DNA of 64,000 bases from an uncultured Dysgonomonas sp. (lineage in GTDB: Bacteria > Bacteroidota > Bacteroidia > Bacteroidales > Dysgonomonadaceae). Numbering within the stretch: position 1 is the first letter of the stretch; the number at the start of each line of letters is the position of its first letter. Positions 8,568 through 15,181 of the stretch are shown piece after piece. The DNA is taken from contig NZ_CAKUOF010000010.1 in NCBI RefSeq assembly GCF_934668725.1, positions 102,878 through 166,877 on the forward strand, given 5' to 3'. Made by a program: the position numbers and the translations under genes. A model generated the notes under the pieces. That model ran no database searches and was not told the origin of the DNA. It saw only the letters and a list, made by a program, of their open reading frames with translations.

Positions 8568-9113
8568 ATGAGAAATTTACTAACACTATTATTATTGCTT
8601 TCATTTTTCTTTGCATGCTCAAGTGATGATCCAATTATGAATTCAGATGGAAAAGATGAAGGATCTAAGAATCAATATTCAAAGACTGATTCTATTTTCG
8701 AATATAGATTTGGATCTAGTATTGAAGAAGTAAAACCAGACATCATTCGCTCTCCTGAACTTGCATTCTCTTATAATAGAGATGGATCTAAACCCGGTAC
8801 TGTTTTTCACTTCAAGGACAAAAAGTTAACAACTGTATCTAAATATTATACAGCAAGTGAAGCTTGGGTAAATGGACAAAGTTTTATAAGAGATGTAAAT
8901 AAATTAAACCCTCCTTACGAGATTATACTAAGAAAATATCCCGAGGAATACGAATCATGGATGAAGCCAAGTATAGCTTATTTTCAGGAAGATTCTTTAT
9001 CTTGGAAATATAATCATTACAATGTAATATTAAAGTGTATAAATTTCAGCTTTGATTCTCATAATATAGAAATGAAATTTCCATACTTTGCTATAGAATT
9101 TAGCAAACTCTAA
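8568..9113 (+). CDS. Prophage-encoded lipoprotein (moron 1)
   Basis: A 181-residue protein with a lipoprotein signal peptide: hydrophobic LLTLLLLLSFFFAC, cysteine at residue 17, then SSDDP, a Bacteroidetes surface-export-like acidic stretch. After it comes a region (FGSSIEEVKPDIIRSPELAFSY, then TVFHFKDKKLTTVSKYY) that matches the layout of the C-terminal half of the 13211-13945 lipoprotein, so the two look paralogous. Own promoter upstream and a perfect two-way terminator downstream mark it as an independently expressed gene inserted behind the tape measure. Superinfection exclusion or host surface change is a reasonable guess, not shown. Confidence 0.65.
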   Translation: MRNLLTLLLLLSFFFACSSDDPIMNSDGKDEGSKNQYSKTDSIFEYRFGSSIEEVKPDIIRSPELAFSYNRDGSKPGTVFHFKDKKLTTVSKYYTASEAWVNGQSFIRDVNKLNPPYEIILRKYPEEYESWMKPSIAYFQEDSLSWKYNHYNVILKCINFSFDSHNIEMKFPYFAIEFSKL

Positions 9114-9127
9114 ATAAATTATACAGA

Positions 9128-9174
9128 TATAGCATAGAAAAGCCCTTCATAATGAAGGGCTTTTCTATGCTATA
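9128..9174. terminator. Perfect bidirectional terminator
   Basis: A 23-bp perfect palindrome (TATAGCATAGAAAAGCCCTT...) with T-tracts on both sides, between convergent genes ending at 9113 and 9192. Confidence 0.85.
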
Positions 9175-9191
9175 TTTATTTGTTAGTTACT

Positions 9192-9431
9192 TCAAGCAAA
9201 TGGTGGTTCGTGGGGTATTAGTGTATCAAGTACCGACCTTAGGTCTTTCGCTTCTTCAAGCGATAGTCTTGCAACTTTAAAATCGTTTCCGTTTTCTTCA
9301 TTTTCAATCATAATTAGAATTTCATCGTTAGATTGGCTATCGTCAAATTTCACTTTTTGGACGCTCAGATAATTAATTCCGTCAACTGTATCAGCTACAT
9401 AGATAGTGTTCTTGGATTCTCTTTTTTCCAT
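9192..9431 (-). CDS. Small phage protein of unknown function
   Basis: A 79-residue acidic protein with no signal peptide, motif or family I recognise. It starts 10 bases after the end of the KilA-N gene on the same strand, so the two probably share a transcript starting at the structured leader near 10.3 kb. Confidence 0.55.
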   Translation of the reverse strand: MEKRESKNTIYVADTVDGINYLSVQKVKFDDSQSNDEILIMIENEENGNDFKVARLSLEEAKDLRSVLDTLIPHEPPFA

Positions 9432-9441
9432 CGTTACAATT

Positions 9442-10137
9442 TTATGCTGTTAATATTCCAGGTTGCCATTTCTCTCTCCAGACATCGCGCAAGTAACTAA
9501 TTAATCCCTCGTATGTTTTTATTAGTCCTCTATTTATGGATTTAGATATGTCTTTTTCAAGTTCAAAAAGTTCTCTCATTTTAAATTCTTCTGCTTGCTT
9601 GTTGCGTATCTCAGATTCATGCGAGCCAAACACAATATGATTTACGGCTTTCGCAACATTTTGGATTGCAATAGGCATGAATGATTTATCTACCAATCTT
9701 GCAACAGCAGACGACATTTCTTTGTATGCGTTACCTGCCTCATTTCGATATTCGATAAGTTGGTCGTAAACGAATTTGATAACATCGTACTTAAATTCAG
9801 CATTAATCCACATCGCAAAATCAATAAATAAGAATGGATGCATCCAAACTTGATCTTTTGTTTTCCCTTTTTTAGTCATCCTTCCTTTTATTTCTTTAAT
9901 CGGCTGAAAATCACCATGGTCGATTTTTCGTCTATGGCTCTCACGCTTTAGAATAGTGTTAACGAAATCTTTCGTTTTTGGAGAGTCTACAAATTCAACC
10001 ATTTTTCGACGACCTGTTTTCAACTTACTATTATTCCATTGGCTTAGCAGCACGTTTGCATCAAAATAACCATCACTGGTTCTTTGCAGAACTTCAAAAT
10101 CTCCCATTTTTCGGGTTAAAACTTGATTTGTTTTCAT
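9442..10137 (-). CDS. KilA-N domain protein
   Basis: A 231-residue protein. Residues about 10-115 form a KilA-N DNA-binding domain: GDFEVLQRTSDGYFDANVLL at the start and VWMHPFLFIDFAMWINAEF at the end, the family's two hallmark segments. The remainder is helical. KilA-N proteins are phage and virus regulators, often free-standing mobile genes. Its mRNA would begin with one of the four kissing-loop leaders, here 73 bases upstream of the start codon, further away than in the other three cases. Confidence 0.8.
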   Translation of the reverse strand: MKTNQVLTRKMGDFEVLQRTSDGYFDANVLLSQWNNSKLKTGRRKMVEFVDSPKTKDFVNTILKRESHRRKIDHGDFQPIKEIKGRMTKKGKTKDQVWMHPFLFIDFAMWINAEFKYDVIKFVYDQLIEYRNEAGNAYKEMSSAVARLVDKSFMPIAIQNVAKAVNHIVFGSHESEIRNKQAEEFKMRELFELEKDISKSINRGLIKTYEGLISYLRDVWREKWQPGILTA

Positions 10138-10210
10138 AACTTTGTAATGTTTTTATCCGTTTTAGGCTATTGCTTGCAGGCGACCTATTGCGGATTTTGC
10201 TTTTAAAAGA

Positions 10211-10332
10211 AGAAAGGCAAAGAATAAAGATGTCTAAGATTGCAGTCTACATCTAAATTCAATGCCTTTCTATTATTTCTTTCTGATCGGTGACTGCAAT
10301 ATAACCGAACTTTCTACCTTAATATATAAGTC
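10211..10332 (-). ncRNA. Kissing-loop leader RNA, copy A (upstream of KilA-N gene)
   Basis: Read on the minus strand from about 10332. An AT box (10321-10329), hairpin I with stem 10304-10308/10287-10291, linker AGAAAGAAATAATA, then hairpin II with outer stem 10263-10271/10211-10219 (9 bp) and inner stem 10249-10254/10228-10233 (6 bp). The loop of hairpin I (10292-10300) is perfectly complementary to the loop of hairpin II (10239-10247), 9 bp (GACTGCAAT/ATTGCAGTC). The same layout with different stems occurs in copies B, C and D. Confidence 0.7.
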
Positions 10333-10415
10333 CGAATAAGTTTTTTTGGAGATTTACGGTCACGTTCCCTTATTTGCACCTATACCTATACATTTAAGGA
10401 AAACTTTAACCTGGA

Positions 10416-10580
10416 TTAACCACTCTTTTCTAATTCTTGCCGTTTTTCATATACTTTTTCGTATTGAGTCTTTAAACCCTTAATAATACCTTGCAAACAA
10501 TAAAGAGTACCTTCGATTCGTCCAAGTTCACGCCCTTTTTTGTAAGCACTTTCTTCTTCGGGTGTATTGAATTTTGCCAT
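10416..10580 (-). CDS. Small coiled-coil phage protein
   Basis: A 54-residue protein (begins MAKFNTPEEESAYKKGRE) made almost entirely of charged helix, ending KRQELEKSG. Eight bases separate it from the gene at 10588-10941 on the same strand, so it belongs to the moron-region minus operon. Function unknown. Confidence 0.5.
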   Translation of the reverse strand: MAKFNTPEEESAYKKGRELGRIEGTLYCLQGIIKGLKTQYEKVYEKRQELEKSG

Positions 10581-10587
10581 GATTATA

Positions 10588-10941
10588 TTAATTAGGGATT
10601 AAAAAATTGTTTACCTGTTTTTCGAATAAGAGGAATGATTCTTTCAATCCTGCCTTTTCGATAAATAACCTTAGCATATTTCGCTCTCTTTCAGCTTTCA
10701 ATTGTGAAGAAAGAGCTGAAAGACCTTTCATATAGTTATTTCGACAAAGCCTTAGCAAGTAGGATATATTTGTATCTAAATCTGTATCAACCATCCAGAA
10801 TACATTACCCAGCTCATGGATATAGTTGTCCGTATCAATTCCTAAAGAGTTTTTATATATATCACCTTCTTTCCTTAATCGGAAAGCTTCTTTTGCATAC
10901 TTATTGCAAGCAAATTTTTCGTCTATCAAAGTTGTTTCCAT
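10588..10941 (-). CDS. Phage protein of unknown function
   Basis: A 117-residue, mostly helical soluble protein (begins METTLIDEKFACNKYAKE). I recognise no domain. It sits between two very small genes in the same orientation downstream of the antirepressor-like gene; 13 bases separate it from the upstream neighbour. Confidence 0.55.
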   Translation of the reverse strand: METTLIDEKFACNKYAKEAFRLRKEGDIYKNSLGIDTDNYIHELGNVFWMVDTDLDTNISYLLRLCRNNYMKGLSALSSQLKAERERNMLRLFIEKAGLKESFLLFEKQVNNFLIPN

Positions 10942-10953
10942 ATATGTGTGATT

Positions 10954-11124
10954 TTAGTTTGTTATTACTTCGTAAAGAGTATGTTTGTATGCCATGAAAT
11001 TATCTAGTGCAGCATCGTAGTAATCGTATTTCTTAATTTGTATACTGTTATCAGAAGACAAACCCATAGCGGCAAGTAATTCATCGGTAGAGAGGGGAAC
11101 TGTGCTTTTAAATATTCTTTTCAT
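10954..11124 (-). CDS. Small phage protein
   Basis: A 56-residue protein beginning MKRIFKSTVPLSTDELLAAM and ending in a tyrosine-rich helix. Tight spacing to the downstream gene supports translation. No known family. Confidence 0.45.
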   Translation of the reverse strand: MKRIFKSTVPLSTDELLAAMGLSSDNSIQIKKYDYYDAALDNFMAYKHTLYEVITN

Positions 11125-11204
11125 ATCTATATGTTTTGAGACGTGTTTGGTGAGGGCAGCTAATAAAAGCTGCCCATTTAGAAGGTTGGTAAATTAGAAA
11201 TGGA

Positions 11205-11963
11205 TTAGGATGTAAAAAGTGAATGAATAAATTCGCGTCCTTTTGAAGTCCAAACAGTCTGCATTTGAGTACCCGAAGTGCCATCACTTTTAGGATAAGT
11301 GACAGGTTTTGATTTCGTGAAGCCTTTGCCATCGTACTTAGCATATAATATCCATTGGCGGTTCTGCTTGTACTGAATACCCATAGAAGCTAATTTCTTA
11401 TTTAGGGTTTCAGCACCCCAGCCGTATTCTTTAGCTATCTGTGTAGTAGTATATGTGCCGTCTGATGAAATGTATTCATTGTAACATTTCACTTTGGGTG
11501 TAGCTTCTTTAATTTCGTTAGTCAGTAGCATGTTTTGCCGCTCCAGCAATTCTTTTTCAGCTCTCGACTGCTCAAGACGTTTGTTAAGCACCTGCATGGC
11601 GTAGGCTATCGCTTCATCGTCGTTCGAAACAGTTGCGACACCTGTTTTAAGAAGTTCTTTTATGCGGTCGTTGCACCAAAGGTAAAAGTCCGGACTCAGC
11701 CATTGTGCAAATATTAGGGCTAAATCTTCATAAAGCCAAGTACCTTGATTGCTACCACCTTGATTTACAATAGTTAAGTCCGTTGCGGGGATTCCCGTTT
11801 TGATTGATAGTGAATTAATTAGCTCATTTGTTTGTTTTAGCGAAAGCCAATCGTTAGTGCGCTTATTAAACGGTTTTGCCATTTGAGTAGCATTTATCAT
11901 AACATTATTGCCACTCATAAAAGAAATTTCACTACCTTTGTAGTTATAATTAATGATGTTCAT
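11205..11963 (-). CDS. Phage antirepressor (KilA-N plus KilAC domains)
   Basis: A 252-residue protein with two recognisable domains. Residues about 5-110 are KilA-N (NNVMINATQMAKPFNKRTND, then GTWLYEDLALIFAQWLSPDF). Residues about 165-250 are the KilAC / Ant C-terminal domain (TTTQIAKEYGWGAETLNKKL, then WTSKGREFIHSLF). Ant-type proteins inactivate the prophage repressor and promote induction. It lies close to, and diverges from, the S24-type repressor at 12361, the expected partner. A weak stem (AAGAGA/TCTCTT) just upstream may be a decayed copy of the leader RNA seen elsewhere. Confidence 0.85.
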   Translation of the reverse strand: MNIINYNYKGSEISFMSGNNVMINATQMAKPFNKRTNDWLSLKQTNELINSLSIKTGIPATDLTIVNQGGSNQGTWLYEDLALIFAQWLSPDFYLWCNDRIKELLKTGVATVSNDDEAIAYAMQVLNKRLEQSRAEKELLERQNMLLTNEIKEATPKVKCYNEYISSDGTYTTTQIAKEYGWGAETLNKKLASMGIQYKQNRQWILYAKYDGKGFTKSKPVTYPKSDGTSGTQMQTVWTSKGREFIHSLFTS

Positions 11964-12050
11964 ATTCGTATGGATTAATTATTAATATTCGAGGAAGAAG
12001 AGATTTCATGCTTGGTCGTGCGGAGTCTCTTTTTTCTTTTTCTAGTCTTT

Positions 12051-12245
12051 TCATGCTATACAAGTTACTTTAATTCCGTTCTCTACTATTTCTAAAATCC
12101 AATCCCTTGTAGGATTCTCTACTTTTGCTACGCTCATCGTTGTGCGAACATTAGAAAATTGTTTTCTTTCGAATAAATGAGATTCGCCTTTATTCAACTC
12201 TACCATTATTGTTTTAACACCTTTTTTTCTTACATTTGTTACCAT
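12051..12245 (-). CDS. Small phage protein, cro-position
   Basis: A 64-residue protein divergent from the repressor at 12361, the place usually held by a Cro-like gene, but no helix-turn-helix is obvious. It contains NVRTTMSVAKVENPTRDWIL. An internal ATG (residue 14) is an alternative start. Its TGA stop overlaps the AGCATGA motif in the following spacer. Confidence 0.5.
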   Translation of the reverse strand: MVTNVRKKGVKTIMVELNKGESHLFERKQFSNVRTTMSVAKVENPTRDWILEIVENGIKVTCIA

Positions 12246-12261
12246 AATTTTTATTTATTTG

Positions 12262-12343
12262 TGATTGATAATTTATTATTACAATGCAAATATGATAGAC
12301 ATTTTAATCAACTGCAAATAATTGATGGAAATATTTATCAATT
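12262..12343. promoter_or_regulatory. Operator region of moron-block repressor
   Basis: The 115-base divergent spacer carries GATTGATAATTT near 12262 and an inverted repeat AATTGAT (12320-12326) / ATCAATT (12337-12343), likely binding sites for the repressor encoded from 12361. Confidence 0.4.
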
Positions 12344-12360
12344 ATTGTTTTTTTATAGAA

Positions 12361-13053
12361 ATGAAGGATCGAATAAAGCAACTGTATACAGCATTAGGCA
12401 TGAGTAGTAGGGCTTTTTCTGAACAAATAGGAAAGAGTCAAATGTTTGCTCGTACGATTGGGGCTACTATAGGTGTAGATGTTGTTAATAATATAATTAC
12501 AGAGTTTCCGCAGGTAAACTTGCATTGGCTGGTTACTGGAGAGGGAGAGATGTTCATCCCAGACAATATGGATAAACAAGGATTAGAATGGAGGAATCCA
12601 TCACTCGTTACTCGTGTTCCTTTCGTGAATAAATATGAGTTGGATAACTATCTACTTAATTGGAGAAATGAAAAGTATTATACTCAATTACCTTGGATAT
12701 CGATAATACCCACATCTAAGATTACTGGGTATATCGCCTTTGAGGTATTAGATGATTCTATGCAGAGTGAATATGCAAACTCAATAAAACTAGGAGATAT
12801 TGTTATTGCAACACACTTTTTCGAAGATACAATCAAGCGTCTTTTGAAACTCCCGGCTTTTACATGTGTATTTTTTCATAAACAATTAGGAATGATGGTT
12901 AGAAATATAAGAGACTATAACGTGAAGGATAGAACCTTTTTAGCTATCCCTGAGAACTTAATGTATGAAAATACTGTAATTTCTATGGATGATCTAGAGG
13001 GACCACTTTGTTGGGTGAATCAGATCATTTCCAGATATGATAGTAAATTTTAA
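12361..13053 (+). CDS. Phage repressor, HTH plus S24/LexA-like domain
   Basis: Starts at ATG 12361 (MKDRIKQLYTALGMSSRAFS), 230 residues; the 13 upstream codons fall in the operator and look non-coding. Residues 1-65 are a CI-type helix-turn-helix ending with the usual LHWLVTGEGEMF. The C-terminal part has the LexA-fold segment FEVLDDSMQSEYANSIKLGD, where SM is the catalytic serine context. A second, unrelated repressor of the same type lies at 37053. Its partner is probably the antirepressor at 11205. Confidence 0.8.
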   Translation: MKDRIKQLYTALGMSSRAFSEQIGKSQMFARTIGATIGVDVVNNIITEFPQVNLHWLVTGEGEMFIPDNMDKQGLEWRNPSLVTRVPFVNKYELDNYLLNWRNEKYYTQLPWISIIPTSKITGYIAFEVLDDSMQSEYANSIKLGDIVIATHFFEDTIKRLLKLPAFTCVFFHKQLGMMVRNIRDYNVKDRTFLAIPENLMYENTVISMDDLEGPLCWVNQIISRYDSKF

Positions 13054-13149
13054 CCCATTTCCGATATTGAAAAACTATTAGAGAGAATAAAAGGAGCAGG
13101 TAGAATACCCGATCACGAAAATATAAGAGGAAAGGATTATTATAAGTAA
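13054..13149 (+). pseudogene. Possible remnant of a transposase C terminus
   Basis: Directly after the repressor stop, and in frame with it, 31 codons read PISDIEKLLERIKGAGRIP and then DHENIRGKDYYK before TAA. The composition looks coding, and HENIRGKDYY is the kind of ending I recall from IS21-family IstA transposases. There is no start codon. It may be a leftover from an insertion event, or chance. Confidence 0.25.
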
Positions 13150-13157
13150 ATAATTTA

Positions 13158-13165
13158 TAGCTTTG
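13158..13165 (+). promoter_or_regulatory. Promoter of second lipoprotein moron (TAGCTTTG)
   Basis: TAGCTTTG, the same -7 box as at 8537, lies 45 bases before ATG 13211. Confidence 0.6.
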
Positions 13166-13210
13166 TGAAAATTTATTTATACATCAATTTATTTACAAAT
13201 TATTTACAAA

Positions 13211-13945
13211 ATGAAAAAACTTCTTTCCTTATTCACGTGTACTCTATTCTTATTGAACTCTTGTAGTTCGGATGATGACAACAAAAATAGAATTTCACTA
13301 AGCGAATCTAGCACAACTTTAAATTCAACAAAGACTTATCAGATTAAAGCAACGTCTGACACAAAGATTTCGTACGCTGCCGAAAACGAATATCACGCTA
13401 AAGTATCCGATTCTGGCTTGATTACGGCAGGTAAAATCGGAGAAACCGCTATTATTTTAACAAACGGAGATGATACTAAGTCTTTCAAAGTGACAGTTTC
13501 GCCCGAAAGTACAATGTATCCTGACCCGAACTTGGAATTCGGTATATCAAAAGCTGATCTGATTAAAAAACTAGGCACACCAAATAAAGAAACGTCAGAC
13601 GGCATTAGTTATAACAACTTTTCAACAAAAGCTCCGCAAGTAGCATATTTATTTGATTCCAGTAATAAATTAAAATCGGTAGGAGTTATTGTAAATACAG
13701 CTTACAGCTCTGAATTAGGGACTTTTTTGAGAGAACGGTATGTTTATGGCACTTCAATAGAAGAAAATTATACTCTTGTTTTTGTGAACGCATTAAAGCT
13801 CGAAAACGCTACGATATTGATTGGTGCAAGTTTATATAATACAAGCTATTGGATGACTATATATATGCCATATTCTAATATAAAATCTAGAGCTCAAAAA
13901 GTGAATGAAATGGCTAAAGTAGCTAAGGTGGTAGGGATAAATTAA
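13211..13945 (+). CDS. Prophage lipoprotein with Ig-like domain (moron 2)
   Basis: A 244-residue protein. Signal peptide MKKLLSLFTCTLFLLNSC with the lipidated cysteine at 18, then SSDDDNKN. Residues about 28-98 resemble a bacterial Ig-like (BIG_2-type) domain: ISLSESSTTLNSTKTYQI, VSDSGLITAGKIGETAII, FKVTVSPE. Residues about 108-190 share layout with the first lipoprotein (LEFGISKADLIKKLGTPNKE, then QVAYLFDSSNKLKSVGV). It would be displayed on the outer membrane of the lysogen. Function unknown; exclusion of other phages is a guess. Confidence 0.65.
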   Translation: MKKLLSLFTCTLFLLNSCSSDDDNKNRISLSESSTTLNSTKTYQIKATSDTKISYAAENEYHAKVSDSGLITAGKIGETAIILTNGDDTKSFKVTVSPESTMYPDPNLEFGISKADLIKKLGTPNKETSDGISYNNFSTKAPQVAYLFDSSNKLKSVGVIVNTAYSSELGTFLRERYVYGTSIEENYTLVFVNALKLENATILIGASLYNTSYWMTIYMPYSNIKSRAQKVNEMAKVAKVVGIN

Positions 13946-13960
13946 TCAATAGAGCTATAT

Positions 13961-13998
13961 ATAACAAAAGGCAATCTAGATCGGTTGCCTTTTGTTAT
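13961..13998. terminator. Bidirectional terminator
   Basis: Stem ATAACAAAAGGCAA / TTGCCTTTTGTTAT with a 10-base loop, between convergent genes ending at 13945 and 14013. Confidence 0.85.
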
Positions 13999-14012
13999 AT
14001 CGATACTACTCT

Positions 14013-14558
14013 TTAGCTTATTCTTCTATTCGGGAATCCACCGAAATAAAGATCTTCATCCAACTCGTCAAACAATCCCAAGCTTATAATACTGGTTCTG
14101 TCGATATGATTAATCTCTTTTATCAGATGCTTTCTTTCTCTTAGTAGTTCATTTATTCGGGTATCAATTTCTCGAACACGAATTGATTTCTGATATCTGA
14201 CTTTGAGTACTTGGTTGGATTGGTGAAGCTGATTTTCGACAATCTCTTTTAATTTGCTTTCCATGTAATTAAAGGCTTCAATAAACTCAATCTTAAATCT
14301 CAAAGCGTCTCTACCTGTAAAACCCATTGCAAGCAAAGTGAACCCGTCTCGATTCATAACATACATTTGATTTTCTTTTCCGCTTGTATCTACATAAGTA
14401 GTTGATACAAAGAACTGGCAACAATTTTGTTCTGAGTTAATAAGGTTTTTAATAGAGCGTATAACACTACTATGTTCTTTCTTGAATTTTTTAGCAACTA
14501 AAAGGCTGTTAGTTATTACTTGTCCACTCTCGTTTTGTTTTACTAAATTCTTTTCCAT
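14013..14558 (-). CDS. Rha family phage regulatory protein
   Basis: A 181-residue protein. The first 110 residues match the Rha family: SLLVAKKFKKEHSSVIRSIK, then MYVMNRDGFTLLAMGFTGRD and FKIEFIEAFNYMESKL. Rha proteins act in lysogeny regulation in lambdoid phages such as phi-80, with host-factor-dependent effects on growth. The C-terminal third is a charged helix. It is preceded by leader RNA copy B, whose last stem ends 17 bases before the start codon. Confidence 0.85.
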   Translation of the reverse strand: MEKNLVKQNESGQVITNSLLVAKKFKKEHSSVIRSIKNLINSEQNCCQFFVSTTYVDTSGKENQMYVMNRDGFTLLAMGFTGRDALRFKIEFIEAFNYMESKLKEIVENQLHQSNQVLKVRYQKSIRVREIDTRINELLRERKHLIKEINHIDRTSIISLGLFDELDEDLYFGGFPNRRIS

Positions 14559-14575
14559 ATTCTCTATAAATTAAA

Positions 14576-14691
14576 ACAACCCTGTCTTTTCTTCACCCCG
14601 TATTTTGGAAGCCGGGCAAATACTCAGACAGAGTTGTAGTTATTTCTTTTAAGGTGGCTTCTAAACGACCTCGTATATTCTAAAATATAAG
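14576..14691 (-). ncRNA. Kissing-loop leader RNA, copy B (upstream of rha-like gene)
   Basis: On the minus strand: AT box near 14680-14690, hairpin I with stem 14668-14671/14652-14655 (AGGT/ACCT), linker TTAAAAGAAATAACT, hairpin II with outer stem 14626-14637/14576-14587 (12 positions, one mismatch) and inner stem 14618-14623/14600-14605. Loop-loop pairing of GGCTTC (14656-14661) with GAAGCC (14608-14613), 6 bp. Same design as copies A, C and D with unrelated stem sequences. Confidence 0.7.
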
Positions 14692-14719
14692 TCGTTGGAA
14701 GTTTTTCCTCTTTTTTTAT

Positions 14720-14727
14720 TACATTTG
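14720..14727 (+). promoter_or_regulatory. Promoter of third lipoprotein moron (TACATTTG)
   Basis: TACATTTG fits the -7 box TAnnTTTG; a TTG at 14695-14697 lies about 22 bases upstream as a possible -33 element. It is divergent from the leader RNA copy B. Confidence 0.55.
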
Positions 14728-14754
14728 AACTTCAATCACAATAAAACTACAATC

Positions 14755-15153
14755 ATGAATAAATTACTTTCACTACTATTTATTTTGCCTTTTTTTATGG
14801 CATGTTCGAGCGATGACGATCCTGAAACTTCTGGACAAGATTATACGAGCTTTGTTTTTCACCAAACAGTAGATAATAATCTGACTAATTGTGTTGCTGG
14901 ATATAAAAAAGATGGTAAATATTATAAGTTAGGGGATCTAGGCGATTTATCAAAAGATAAATATTCGGCAGAGATTAGAGTTAATGATAACTCAATAACG
15001 GAAGTTTATTTTTTTACAGACTATAATGGCGGGGTGAGGTTTAACGCTGTATATAAATTGAATAAAAACACTAAGAATGTATTTGACTTATTAGAGAGTG
15101 TTGGAGGAACTAGTTTCGGTGATAAAACTGATCCCACTAAATATCCACAATAA
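14755..15153 (+). CDS. Prophage lipoprotein (moron 3)
   Basis: Start chosen at ATG 14755, because upstream codons lie inside the promoter. The 132-residue product has signal peptide MNKLLSLLFILPFFMAC followed by SSDDDPE, nearly the same leader as the other two moron lipoproteins, but the mature part (TVDNNLTNCVAGYKKDGKYY onward) is different and shorter. Own promoter and terminator. Surface-exposed lipoprotein of unknown role. Confidence 0.6.
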   Translation: MNKLLSLLFILPFFMACSSDDDPETSGQDYTSFVFHQTVDNNLTNCVAGYKKDGKYYKLGDLGDLSKDKYSAEIRVNDNSITEVYFFTDYNGGVRFNAVYKLNKNTKNVFDLLESVGGTSFGDKTDPTKYPQ

Positions 15154-15155
15154 AA

Positions 15156-15181
15156 AGAAGAGGGCTTAATTGCCCTCTTCT
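15156..15181. terminator. Bidirectional terminator
   Basis: Stem AGAAGAGGGC / GCCCTCTTCT with a 6-base loop, overlapping the end of the convergent tail-hub gene. Confidence 0.8.

Noticed and set aside
11980..12060. Possible fifth kissing-loop leader before the antirepressor gene (AAGAGA/TCTCTT stem, A-rich linker, TTTCATGCT repeats)
   Set aside because: The loops share only the self-complementary CATG and the linker is less conserved; kept out as at best a decayed copy.
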